In this document: in pieces, positions 27,181 to 37,428 of the stretch
Numbering within the stretch: position 1 is the stretch's first letter
Layout: every line of letters begins with the position of its first letter
NCBI RefSeq assembly: GCF_032854445.1
Contig: NC_088297.1
Span: 17,183,127-17,247,126, forward strand
Direction: 5' to 3'
Source of the DNA: Liolophura sinensis
Taxonomy: Eukaryota; Mollusca; Polyplacophora; Chitonida; Chitonidae
Length of the DNA stretch: 64,000 nucleotides
Program-made: the position numbers and the translations under genes
Notes under the pieces: model-generated
The model's input: the letters and a program-made list of their open reading frames with translations, nothing else
Databases searched by the model: none
What the model was told of the DNA's origin: nothing

Positions 27181-29022
27181 ACCATAGATCCGATTTTATT
27201 GATATTGTTCAATGGTTGACCTAGAACGCGTAATCTAGGCCCTTCGACCTACGTCTTTAAGGACCTCATCAGTAGACTGAATTCGACATAAATCTCAACG
27301 TTGTTCAACAACCATTATTCTCAGCATCATTTGTCTATTACCGGTACCCGGAGGGTCTATAGGTTTTTGCCCCGTCTGTCAGTTCATCAGCCCTTCACAC
27401 TTGTTTTCCTGACTTTTTTCCTGAAGAGAGGTTTATCGTCTTGAATTGAAATTTACATAATAAGTCACAGATCAAGTCTGAGTTTCGAAACCTTGTTTCC
27501 AATTTGTACAAAATCATGGCCGTTTTTGTTCAAATTTGGACTGTTTCCAGATTTCCTTTGATTACATTCGAGTTTCATCCATGTTTTAATATTTGTGTTT
27601 TTGTGTGTGTGTGTGTGTGTTTTTGTTTTTGTCCTGTTTATGGTTTTCCCGATTTTTTGTTAAAAATGAAACTAATTTTTGCTCTTTTGTACATTTTGGA
27701 ATGCTGTAGATATTATTAGTAGGGCCCTTACGATTGAAGGCACTATTTCGGTTATAATACGCTGCTTATTGGTGAACGTTCATCAGGTACATGTGGCAGG
27801 GCGCAGTGCTTTCTTAAGCCGGTTTCCTCCATCCAGTTCTTAAATTTCGCACGGCGTTAAACATCAGTCCAATAAATAAATAAAGTCTAGTTCCGCCTCA
27901 CATTTAATTATCAGGCATGGCGTTCAGTAAAGTGACACATGGCGGATGCAGCACTTTATCTTCAACGCGTTCCTCTTATTTTCGGGATGAGCTGGCTTCA
28001 AAAAGGTTGGGCTGACAGCACTTAGCCGATTGATTTATAAAGAAGGGTGGGCAAATTGTGGCGAATGAAAAAAAAAGAAAAAGAATATAAAATCAGCATC
28101 ATCTTATATTAAGTGTTAGGGAAAGGCAGACGAAGCTAGAGGCTATTATTTAAACGCCGATGCTGTGGGCATTTTTAGAGCCCTGGTTAAAAGTCGTGTG
28201 TCTTCAGCCGTTACCGGGATAGGTTCTGAAGCTCTGTAGACTGCCAGGAGATAAGTCTGGGGCTAATGTAGATGGGTTCCCCATTACGTTGATGAGGCCG
28301 CGCTGACTTTCTGCATCCGAGCAATTGGCAGGGACAGCCCAAAGTCTTAGTGTTAAGCTCCCTCACGTAATACACAGAATTAAGACGGACTTCTTTCGTG
28401 CCTGGAGACTACAGCTGCTTATTTCGCCGCAGATCGTGAAGCATTTTTTTTTCTCTTGTGTGAGTGAGGCTTTTTACTCGCAAAATCATTAGAGAAATGA
28501 GCATTGTCATTTCGCCTGAACTCAACTATAAGCCCTCCATCGCCTTTCATCCACTCACCATATTCCTCACTCCCCTCCTTTCCCCGTCAAGCCACCCTAA
28601 GGTACGGCATTGTCTAGTCGACGCAAATGTCCATGGCCCCCTAGATCACGAACGACCTACCGTATCTCCAGGTCAAAAACGATTTCACGTTTTAAGATAT
28701 GCCGTCGATTGCGAGAGTGTAATGGCACGTTCTCGACCAAGAAAATACCGCATTGTCGCGTGGTACCTAGCTTCCGGCGGACATTCGGGTTTTCGTGACG
28801 CTGATGTACGAGAGCTTTGAATACTACACTAACAAAGAAAGAATCACGATATTCACAGTGTTAGATTTTGATAGACTTACAGTTAAATATGTCCCTAAAC
28901 ATTGCTTTCTTGTTTTATAAGAGTACTAAGTTACCAGTTTGGTTACATGTACAATGGGTGGATCCAACACACCCTATGTCTCATCCTATATCCCCTTCTC
29001 GTAACAACGTTACTTTTCATTT
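27181..29022. other. Non-coding, no gene recognised
   Basis: Contains a GT microsatellite near 27,602-27,620 and a SINE-C tail at 27,795. A 118-codon plus frame at 28,464-28,820 has no recognisable domain and overlaps a second frame; I do not call it. Confidence 0.4.
27795..27890 (+). repeat. SINE-C 3' end
   Basis: GCCGGTTTCCTCCATCC, then TCGCACGGCGTTAAAC, ATCAGTCC and AAATAAATAAA. The order matches the 3' part of SINE-C. The head and upstream body are absent or too worn to see. Confidence 0.45.
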
Positions 29023-29600
29023 AAGCGTCGAATCAAGATGGACGTTCCGGGTCAATAATCGCAAAGTCAAACCCCAAATCGACTTTTGACACAAACTACC
29101 AAAAAAGTATATAAAGTAGCCTACTAAAATAGGACGGAATCATACAAAGATCAGCAGTGAACAGTTTTCAAATGACATAGGGAAGACGCAAGGTATGCTC
29201 TAGTCGACTGAGTGAAATCAGTATTCAAAACGTGTACTGTGCTAGAACAAAAGTAGTCGGTAATATTTTGATTTATTTATGTGACTGGTGTTTTACGCCG
29301 TACTCAAGAATATTTCACTTATACTACTGCGCCCAGCTTTAAGGTGTGAGGAAACCGGACAGAGTCTAGTAGAAACTCACGACCATCACGCAGCAAACCC
29401 TTCCCACGTACGGCCGGAGAGGAAACCAGCATGATCTGGACTTGAACTCACAGCGGCTGCATTGGTCAGAGGCTCCTGGGCGATTACGCCGCGCCGGCGT
29501 GCTAATCCCCTCGGCCACGAAGGCCTCTAGACGATTATAAAATATTTATGTCAGTTGCGTTTTTATTGCAACTGTTCACATACCCAAAGTGGCGATCTAA
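29023..29600 (+). repeat. Repeat E, copy 4, split by a SINE-A
   Basis: GCGTCGAATCAAGATGGACG, GGTCAATAATCGC, a TATA box TATATAAAG at 29,108, GGACGGAATCATAC, and GACGCAAGGTATGC (donor-like). The tail block TTTTTATTGCAACTGTTCAC resumes at about 29,555, after a minus-strand SINE-A at 29,270-29,526. The split shows that repeat E was in place before the SINE inserted. Confidence 0.7.
29270..29526 (-). repeat. SINE-A, full length, minus, inside repeat E
   Basis: It runs from the tail TTTATTTATGTGACTGGTG and CTCAAGAATATTTCACTT to a complete head with TTGAACTCACAGCGGC and TCGGCCACGAAGGCC. Flanks TAGTCGGTAATA and TAGACGATTATA may be a diverged target-site duplication. Confidence 0.85.
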
Positions 29601-29984
29601 TTCGGCATGACGAATATATAGCCCCCTCAGCGGCGGGTTAGGTGAAAGCAGTTTTGATGTCATGGCGTCACAGAAAGAGTGAATATTTGTAACCAGTGTG
29701 TGGGACATCCAGCTGACCTGTTTGCAACAATACTGCTTGTGACTGGACAATTGCGTGTTCTTGATTGACACTTCGGTAAAGTCTATCCTCATGGTACTGA
29801 TCGAAATGAACAACTGACTACACAGCTCAGGTCTGAATTACTTTTGGCGGTAAATATTCCCCATCAGGACTCACCTGGGTCATCATTTTTTTTATTATAC
29901 GTGTTATTCTATATTCTAAAGCCTTCATTGGAGTTTAGGTTCAAAAGCAACCCTGGGCAAGATGCTCTCACTGATTGTGGGACC

Positions 29985-30212
29985 TTAGAGAAAATAAGAG
30001 GACGACGAAGCTGGTGTATCCGTTCGCCAGGCCAAACATTTGTTGAAGATCACATGTCTTCGACCACTATGGTGTACATATCTATATGTCACATGTGGGA
30101 GAGTTTGTCAGCAGCTTGCCAAGGGTCAGTGGTTCACCCGGGGCGCTACGGTTTCTTCCAGCAACCGTATGTCAAAATTTCTAAACGACACTCAAATAAA
30201 AATAAATAAATA
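29985..30212 (+). repeat. SINE-C, worn
   Basis: TGGGAGAGTTTGTCAGCAGC, then TTGCCAAGGGTCAGTGG, GGTTTCTTCCAGCAACC and a tail CTCAAATAAAAATAAATAAA. A possible head lies upstream. The 5' end is uncertain. Confidence 0.5.
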
Positions 30213-30697
30213 AATAGTTATTTAAAGCTTTCAGCGATTCTGTCACGAGACTGTGTGGATATATTGAGCTCCTGTAAAGAAATAATCGAAATTTCATGAG
30301 ACTATATGTTCTAACAATGTCACAGGCAAATGTTTTACTCCAAATGTTTCGTGTAGGAACCTCTGATTGGCCACATCTCGATATGACGTAACAGACACAT
30401 GTGCAATACAGCAGGTTTTAAGGAGTCAGATATTACTGCCGCGGCCTGACCGGAGAAACTGGATGTTAAGGGGTAGTAAATACGTCCCTCCGACAACAAG
30501 TTTTTGGCAGACAATTATAGGCGGTTCAAAGGTCGCTTGAATAAACTAATCAAACGATTTTTGTGTCAGGTAATTGACCGTTGGATATGTTGATTTGTGG
30601 GTGGACTGCTCTGCGCAGTCGACGGGTGCCAGCCCAAGGTGATCAGCGGAGACATCACAGAGCCTTAATTGACAAATACTAGAAGGGTCGGGTATAC

Positions 30698-30780
30698 TTA
30701 TTTATTTATGTATTTATTTATTTGATTGGGATTCAAAGTCGCACTCAAGAATTTTTCCTCACATACGAAGCTGTCAGTTA
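30698..30780 (-). repeat. SINE tail, minus
   Basis: TTTATTTATTTGATTGGGAT, then CGCACTCAAGAATTTTTCC and CACATACGAAGC. These match the SINE-A/C 3' end read in reverse. The body beyond is not recognisable. Confidence 0.45.
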
Positions 30781-31484
30781 TCTTGTTGACATCACTTCCT
30801 ATCTCATCGGTGTGACCGTATAGAGCTTTGCATACAAAATTTGCTAGTGGTGGCAGTGATAAAAAGCTATCCTAGAGGGCGGCGCACGTCCTGTGAGGCG
30901 TATAGTCAGTCTTATGGGTGCCAGAAGCAGGTATACTTGGATTATACGACCGCCCTCTGCCAGGTACCTGACATTCCTCCAGATCTGAAGACGCACCCGA
31001 AGCAGTGAGACCTGTATTCCAACCGGAATGCTCGGACTAATCCACCACCATTCGACAGCAACCTTATAAACCCCCTGACTTAAAGCAACAGTCGAGGCAA
31101 CGAAAGCTGTATTCCATCCGGCGAAATCTTGGTTTGGGAGCTCGAAGTGTTATTCTCATAATTATATGTAAATGGTTATACCAGGAATCATGGTTCAATT
31201 AAGCCAAAGCCTTAAAGCTCTATTTTGGCATATAAAGGCTGTCCTTTCGCCATTCATTTCCTTGAAAAAATATAGTTCACATGAAATGGTGCAATGCATA
31301 GTGTTCCACGTATTCAGATTGACGTGTAGAGAGCGGGTCTTAGCTGAGACTTTAGTAAGCTTCTCTTCAAACACAATATTTAAGCTTCTCCCACCTCCAC
31401 CCCCTCCTCTCCGGTACGACTTGACAGCCACAAGCAATAGGCACATTTCGCATGGCCACTGAGAGTGTTAGTCACTTACAGATC
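30781..31484. other. Non-coding, no gene recognised
   Basis: No supported gene. Two similar phrases, CTGTATTCCAACCGGAATGC (31,011) and GCTGTATTCCATCCGGCG (near 31,108), hint at an old duplicated unit of about 100 bp. Confidence 0.35.
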
Positions 31485-31905
31485 AATTACCTTCGGCCAA
31501 TACGTTGCCACATTGCAAGTCAGACGGAGATCCCTTGCCTTTCACCAACATGGAGCACTATTTCAAGTCATTTGAAGATCCCTTGCCTTCCACCAATACG
31601 GTCAATTATTTCAAGTCACTTGAAGATCTCTTGCTTTCCACCAATACGATCAACTGTTTCAAGTCACTTGAAGATCCCTTGGCGTTCATCAATACGGTCA
31701 ATTATTCCAAATAAGTTGATAACTTGTCTTGCACCAACACGGTGCCTTATCTCAAGTCACCTGGAGATTCCTTGGCTTCCACACACATGTCGCCATATTT
31801 CAAGTTACTTGGAGATCTCTTCTTTCCACCAACACAACGCATTATTTCAAGTGAGTTGATCACTTATCTTCCACCAGCATGGCATCTTATTTTAATGACT
31901 TGGAG
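31485..31905 (+). repeat. 48-bp minisatellite, about nine units
   Basis: The unit carries CTTCCACCAATACGGTC, then ATTATTTCAAGTCACTTG and AAGATC. Central units (31,560-31,700) are close to identical, and the outer ones are diverged with small gaps. Because 48 is a multiple of three, the array reads open in more than one frame (16-residue repeats), giving frames of 135 and 69 codons that are probably artefacts. Confidence 0.85.
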
Positions 31906-32460
31906 ATGACTTTAACAAATATTTATTTATTACGTTGGTGTCTGCGCCATATATTGCATGTGTTATAAAATAGCGGGTAGTTTGTGGATGGAGCGAAATC
32001 AAACCAGCTTTCGGGACAACTCCCCGCACCTTGTGTACCTGCCATCTGAATTAAAGCCGCGATACGATACCCATGCAAACTTCACTGACTAATTCAGTCG
32101 GATGGTGAACGCCATAAATCTGGTCGGTTTGTCTACCCTTGGTACTAACCATCGCACGAGTGAAAACAAGCCAATAAATCAAACAAAAAATAAATCGTCT
32201 GCTCTGCCAGCGAAAGTCCCAAATGGCGTGAAAAAGATATGCATTCTAACCAAAACAGCATAACGAGCTGTGGTGAATATCCCCTCTTGAGTATATACTG
32301 TGTTCTGGCTCTTACCATTCCCTGTCAGGCATGGCATGGTCAGACAATGGATTCGTTAACACATAGCAAACCTGATTCAATTTATTCATATTTATGTTTC
32401 TCATGAGGTTTAACGTCGCTTTTATACACAGATCTGTTTCACGGGAATATCATTTCCAAA
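31906..32460. other. Non-coding, possible worn SINE
   Basis: A TATTTATTTATTACGTTGGTG start near 31,919 and AATAAATCAAAC near 32,175 suggest a worn short retroposon, but the body fits none of the four families confidently. No gene. Confidence 0.3.
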
Positions 32461-32592
32461 GACACATAGCATGACGGCCCACATATCAACGGTCTATAGA
32501 CACCGTTTCAATACCTAATTTTTCGGTATATCCATGTAAGAACGCCAAGCCTCAAGCGATTACTGACGAATGTGTAACACAGCCTGAGATGG
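32461..32592 (+). repeat. Direct repeat F, copy 1
   Basis: About 130 bp from GACACATAGCATGACGGC to GAGATGGAACTGATT. It matches 34,431-34,562 at about nine bases in ten. Both copies share ACGGTCTATAGACACCG, which contains a short palindrome. Confidence 0.9.
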
Positions 32593-32624
32593 AACTGATT
32601 TCATTTATTATTTACTTAGTTGTT

Positions 32625-32765
32625 GTTTAGTGTTATTCTCGTAAGTTTTTCACTTATACGATGATGGTCCTTTTCACGGGTGGAGAAAACTGGAGTGCCC
32701 GGGGGGAAAGTACTGATACTTGGCAAGTGACTGACGAGCTTTCCCACCTGTGACTATATGAATAC
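32625..32765 (-). repeat. SINE-C, minus
   Basis: GTTGTTTAGTGTTATTCTCG, then CACTTATACGATGATGG, GGTGGAGAAAACTGGAGTG, and TTGGCAAGTGACTGACGAGC. This is the SINE-C body in reverse, from tail to the GTCAGTCACTTGCC block. Confidence 0.65.
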
Positions 32766-32888
32766 TATACTGGTAGAGGACAAGCAGTGATCAATGAACG
32801 CCTTACGGCCACAAAAACGACGTCGACAGCTTACTGTCACTATGGCCCCGCAAAGAGTTAGATATATAAAATATATGTTAAAACCAGG

Positions 32889-33108
32889 ATTTTATTTATT
32901 TATTTATTTATTTGAAGAGTATTTCATCTAGGCAACAGTGGCCAAGATTTTGGTGGGAAGAAATCGGCCAGAGCCCAAGGGAAACCCACGACCTTCCGCA
33001 CGTGGCTCACAGACCTTCACACGTACAGACAGGGAAGGGCCAGCATGAGGTGGGCTTGAACTCCCACCCATTGATGAGAGGTTCCTGTGTCATTGCGCTG
33101 CGCTAAAT
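32889..33108 (-). repeat. SINE-A, minus, worn
   Basis: A TTTAT run, then GAAGAGTATTTCATCTAGG, AACCCACGACCTTCCGC, GCCAGCATGAGGTGGGC and ATTGCGCTGCGCTAA. Several short deletions are present, including part of the tail, and the head ends early. Confidence 0.75.
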
Positions 33109-33205
33109 GATTTTTAAAATGTTGCAGTTTACCAATATTTTATGTCAGATTAGTTCCTTTAGACAACATAATAAAGATTAAAAATGTTTGAATCTAGCAG
33201 TATGC

Positions 33206-33585
33206 TACGAATTGTAAGTAGTGATTACGTATTTGCCTTATGATATGAATTGTTAGCAGTTATTACGTAATTGCATTATAATACGAATTGTTGCCACTTA
33301 TTACGTAATTGCATTATGATACGAATTGTTAGCAGTTATTACGTAATCGCATTATGATACAAATTGTTGCCACTTATTACGTAATTGCATTATAATACGA
33401 ATTGTTAGCAGTTTTTACATAATCGCATTATGATACGAATTGTTGCCACTTATTACGTAATTGCATTATGATACGAAGTGTTAGCAGTTATTACGTAATA
33501 TCATTATGACAGGAATTGTTAGCACTTATTACGTAAATTCGTTATGGTACGAATTGTTAGCAGTTATTACGTCATTGCATAACAA
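33206..33585 (+). repeat. 38-bp minisatellite, ten units, with a 76-bp higher-order period
   Basis: Ten units in exact 38-bp register start at 33,206, 33,244, 33,282 and so on to 33,548. Each carries TACGAATTGTTAGCAG or TACGAATTGTTGCCAC, followed by TTATTACGTAAT, whose ATTACGTAAT is a perfect palindrome. Units 2 to 8 alternate strictly between the AGCAG and GCCAC types, so the true amplification unit was 76 bp. End units are more diverged. Confidence 0.95.
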
Positions 33586-33839
33586 TAAAACGCTGGCAGT
33601 CGTATATTAGGAGCATTGTACGTATTGTGTCATACAAACTGTTTACCATTTGTGCTCTAGGAGTGACACTTGCTGAGATTAATCAAGTGAGTATGCTTTA
33701 TAGATATAGCCTATGCAACCATTAGTTCCGTGTTGGGGTTGCACAGCCAAGTAGTTGAAGGGAGACAACTTTGTAAAGTACACATGTGACAACAGCACGA
33801 ATTACTCAACACATTGATTTATGCATGTGTGTATGTATG

Positions 33840-34184
33840 CTTGGGGCTTAACGTCGTACTTAACAATTTTTCAGTCATATGACGACATGCAGTCATTAGG
33901 TGTGTATACATACATGTGTCTTTTTGTAGCAGGGCGAGCCCATTCCACCAAAGTGCTGCCACCACTGAAGTATCATGCCGAAGACACCAGACATGACATT
34001 CCACCCAGTCACATTGCACAGACACCGAGTCAAATGGTAATGTTTCCTTGCATTAACCTCTCAGTGCTGAGCGTCACTAGGCAGCAGCAAGTACCATTTT
34101 TAAAGTCTTTGGTAGGAACTGACCCGGTTTTGAGCCCGGGGTCTACCAACTTCTAGATCTAACCATTAGGCCATCAAAGCGGTC
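33840..34184 (-). repeat. SINE-B, full length, minus
   Basis: CTTGGGGCTTAACGTCGTAC, GTCATATGACGACATGC, GCCGAAGACACCAGACATG, CAGTGCTGAGCGTCAC, TTTTTAAAGTCTTTGG, then the tRNA-like head ending CCATTAGGCCATCAAAGC (A box in reverse) with GAGCCCGGGGTC as the B-box region. It is the best full-length SINE-B copy and abuts a SINE-A fragment at 34,194. Confidence 0.85.
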
Positions 34185-34193
34185 ATATACATA

Positions 34194-34321
34194 CATGGTC
34201 GTGGTTTCCCCTGGGCTGGGTCTGGTTTCCTCCCACCATAATGCTGGCCTCTGTCGTATAAGTGAAATATTCTTGAATACTGTGAAAACGCTAATCCGTT
34301 CAACAAATAATAATAAATAAA
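34194..34321 (+). repeat. SINE-A 3' half
   Basis: ATGGTCGTGGTTTCCCCTGG, TTTCCTCCCACCATAATGC, AAGTGAAATATTCTTGAATA, then AATAATAATAAATAAAG. The head is missing; it is truncated exactly where the SINE-B copy ends. Confidence 0.8.
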
Positions 34322-34430
34322 GTCACATAAGTCAGTAGTCAATACAGCTTAGACCTTAGCCGTCGCTGCGCGAGAAAAATTAGTGTCACATTACCATACC
34401 GCCAGTTAACGTTACACAAAACGCGACAAA

Positions 34431-34562
34431 GACACCTAGCATGACGGCCCACATATTAACGGTCTATAGACACCGTTTCAATACTTAATTTTTCGGTTTG
34501 TCCATGTAAGAACACCGAGCCTCAAGCGATTATTGACCAATGTGTAACACAGTTTGATATGG
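34431..34562 (+). repeat. Direct repeat F, copy 2
   Basis: Matches 32,461-32,592 in the same orientation, 1,970 bp downstream. The two copies bracket the SINE-C, SINE-A, 38-bp array and SINE-B block. Confidence 0.9.
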
Positions 34563-34862
34563 AACTTCTTAATGAATGAATTCAAAATGAATAAATCGAT
34601 CAATCACACCTACATGGCTGTAAAACGCTCAGTCGGAGCATGCCACCAGATTATACTATATTCATGTCAACACCTGAGTTTATTGTTACACAGGTTGGCA
34701 TATAACAATCTACACATATGCACGTGTTTTAGTGTTATTTCAGTGACAAGAGAAACCAGGCGGAAATGTTATACTGAAATGAAGGATATCCTATAGAATA
34801 TAGCTAGCACCTCGGTTCACAAAGATGTACGATGATTAACACTGTTTAACCCCAATATGTGA

Positions 34863-35335
34863 AGACTGTGGCTTTCGATCAGGTCTGTCTCATTCTACGT
34901 CATCTTGTACATTGGGAGGCCTCGTACTGGTTCCACTGTGGCTTTACCTCAGATGGTCTGTCAACTCTGCGTCATCTTGTACATTGGGAGGCCTCGTACT
35001 GGTTCCACTGTGGCTTTGCCTCAGATGGTCTGCCAACTCTGCGTCATCTTGTACATTGGGGACCGTTCTGGTTTCACTGTGGCTTTAGCTCAGGTCTGTC
35101 TCATTCTGTTTAATCTTCGACGCTTGGAAGCCTCATTCTGATTTGACTGTAAGTATACCTCAGAATATCTACCTAATTCTACGTAATCGTGTTCTCTCTG
35201 CTTTCACTGTGGCTTTAGATCGCGAGGGCTGTCTCGTTCTGCGTAATCTTGTTCACTGTGGCTATCTTCCAGATGATCTGTTTTATTCTGTATTATCTTG
35301 TTCATTGGGAGCCACGTTCTGTCTTGTAATGTCCT
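34863..35335 (+). repeat. About 70-bp minisatellite, seven units
   Basis: Units start with CACTGTGGCTTT and carry TCATCTTGTACATTGGGAGG and CCTCGTACTGGTT. Starts lie near 34,863, 34,933, 35,005 and 35,074, with three worn units beyond. The best pair is spaced 72 bp apart, so a 24-residue repeat reads open at 34,859-35,113; nothing else suggests a real protein. Confidence 0.85.
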
Positions 35336-35826
35336 CGGGAGAGAAAACTCTTTGGTCTCTTTAGGAATATAAGTCCACATAGGATGTACCATCTGGAGAA
35401 TCTGCGGTTTCCTTTAAACCCAGCGAATGTAGATATACATTTCTCGCAACCCTTCCTGTATATGAATTGTTTAAATCTAGCATATCATCAATATACGTTT
35501 AGTGACTGAGAAAGACCGTACCTGGTGAGGATTACTCCTTAATAGTTTTTACATATAATCATAGGTTTATGTATAGGGTAGGCAAAAGGGTGCACAATTT
35601 GCACAAATCGGAATACCTATACATTGTTAATATATGGATTCCCCGAGTTTCACATGCATGTGAAAAATTCAAGCACCTCAGTGAACATGGAAACATCCCA
35701 TGAGTGGCATGTCTTCTGTTACACTACATCCCTTGTATGCAGTGTAAGAGAAGAAGTCTTTGTTGCTTTTGACTTCAACGTATCTGTGATCACTGACACA
35801 ATTAGTGATGGAACTCTATCAACTAA
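35336..35826. other. Non-coding spacer
   Basis: No gene seen between the 70-bp array and the 31-bp array. The 90-codon frame at 35,624-35,896 runs into the tandem repeat and has no domain pattern. Confidence 0.4.
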
Positions 35827-36022
35827 TACTCTAAGAATACACCCACAAATCCATCAATACTCTAAGAATACACCCACAAATCCATCAATACTCTAAGAAT
35901 ACACCCACAAATCCATCAATACTCTAAGAATACACCCACAAATCCACCAATACTCTAAGTAATGCACCCACAAGTGCATCCATACTGTAAGAAATACGCC
36001 CACAAATACATCAGAACTCTAA
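35827..36022 (+). repeat. 31-bp minisatellite, about six units
   Basis: The unit TACTCTAAGAATACACCCAC followed by AAATCCATCAA starts at 35,827, 35,858, 35,889, 35,920 and 35,951, then a 32-bp unit at 35,983 and a partial one. The first four are near identical. It ends about 50 bp before the LINE fragment. Confidence 0.93.
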
Positions 36023-36074
36023 GGCAGGCTGGCAGCACAAAAAGACTTTACACCCGAAAATACACAGAATTACA

Positions 36075-36990
36075 TCATGGAAGTTGTAATGGGGGTCTGT
36101 GTCCTATTGTGTACCTTGACCTATGTAAAGCTTTCCACAGCGTCTCTCATGATATGCTGATACATAAACTGAAGCATTATGGCTACCAAGGCCCACTGCT
36201 CAAATGGCTGCGCTCCTATCCCGAAGGCCATTCGCAACGAGTTGTCCTACAGGGCGCAGAATCTTCTTGGAAGCCGGTATCATCCGGGGTACCGCAAAGG
36301 TCTTTGATTGGTCCGCTACTGTTAATTTTATATGTAAACGACATGTCTTCTTGTGGTCGGCGCTCTAAATTGTCACTATATGCAGATGACAGTAAACAAG
36401 TGCGTTCCGCGCAAGAATGTGGGCTATTACAGGAAGACCTTGCACGTTTAACAAACTGGTGTTCAGTTAAGTTAAACGTGGACAATTGTTGTGTCATATC
36501 ATTCACGAATAAGACCCAAAAAATTATATCCAATTACAGCTTAGACGGACATGCACTTGAAAGAGTTGAGACTGTGAAAGATCTTGGGATAACATTAGAG
36601 TAACCAAGTGACCAAGTCACTTATATCCCTGTACAGATCTTTAGTTCGCTCCAGTTTGTAGCATGGGTCAATTATATTGTCTCCCACCCAAAAATATCTC
36701 TCAGACAAGTTAGAGTCAGTTCAAAAATAGTTCATCAAATATATGTTTTAAAACTAATGACGCTTATTCCTCTGAAAAATACAGTGGTATGTGTAAACAT
36801 TTTCAGCTGCCCACACTATCTGATCGCCGCAGAGCTGCCGATTTAAAGTTCTTCCTTTTTTAAATGAAATTTCAACAAGAATAGTTGTTATAGTAAACAA
36901 GAATATTTTCACCTGTGTTTAAACGTAGGCTTACAACATTTCTGTACCAAGAGTTACATCATATGTTTACCTGTGTTTACACTATCTTTG
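36075..36990 (+). pseudogene. Decayed LINE (non-LTR) reverse transcriptase fragment
   Basis: Part of the reverse transcriptase of a non-LTR retrotransposon, of the Jockey/CR1-like group by overall pattern. Visible motifs in order: VYLDLCKAFHSVSHDML (motif A with its catalytic Asp), GYQGPLLKWL, SGVPQRSLIGPLLLILYVND (motif B, with Arg where the family has Gly), LSLYADDSKQ (motif C, YADD intact) and VKDLGITLE (thumb region). A stop at 36,601 ends the open frame, but homology goes on past it: LYRSLVRSSL, LSDKLESVQK, then more stops and MFKRRLTTFLYQ near 36,915. The endonuclease domain and the 5' part of the RT are missing, and a 31-bp tandem array lies directly upstream. The copy is 5'-truncated and inactive. 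The exact clade is unsure. Confidence 0.88.
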
Positions 36991-37380
36991 TACAAAAATT
37001 GTATTTTTTTTACCTAGATCTACATGTGTGTATTATACGCTTCTGTTACTCTGTAGGTATCCATGTTATCAGACCTGTAAGTGGGATCAAGGCCTGTTGG
37101 CTCTGAAAATAAACCATAAACTATTAACCAAAACTTTACCCGCCCGTGACCCACTTCTGGGCCATATTGTATGTGTGTGCCTCCCATTGAAATAACACTG
37201 GAGCTTCGTGCTGGACTGCATGAAACCCGTTCACTGTAGAATGCTGACTACAGGGCGTGTATTCTAATTCTGTCTGGCGATATGAGCAGCAGATGAAAAG
37301 AACAATCTCTCTATACTTGTGGAACGGCACTGCTATTTGATGGCAATTGTTTTTCTTTTCTTTTACTGTTCTTCACCATA

Positions 37381-37428
37381 GCTCCAGTGGACATCGACCC
37401 TAGCAATCACCGGTTCAAGTCCAGTTAA
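37381..37428 (+). repeat. tRNA-like repeat segment, copy 1
   Basis: GCTCCAGTGGACATCGACCC, then TAGCAATCACCGGTTCAAG and TCCAGTTAAT. It contains a B-box-like CGGTTCAAGTCC and matches 37,991-38,038. It may be the head of a further SINE family. Confidence 0.4.

Noticed and set aside
28464-28820. 118-codon plus frame
   Set aside because: No domain, no splice context, and an overlapping second frame is equally open.
33206-33585. CRISPR-like array
   Set aside because: Contiguous 38-bp units without spacers; it is a minisatellite.
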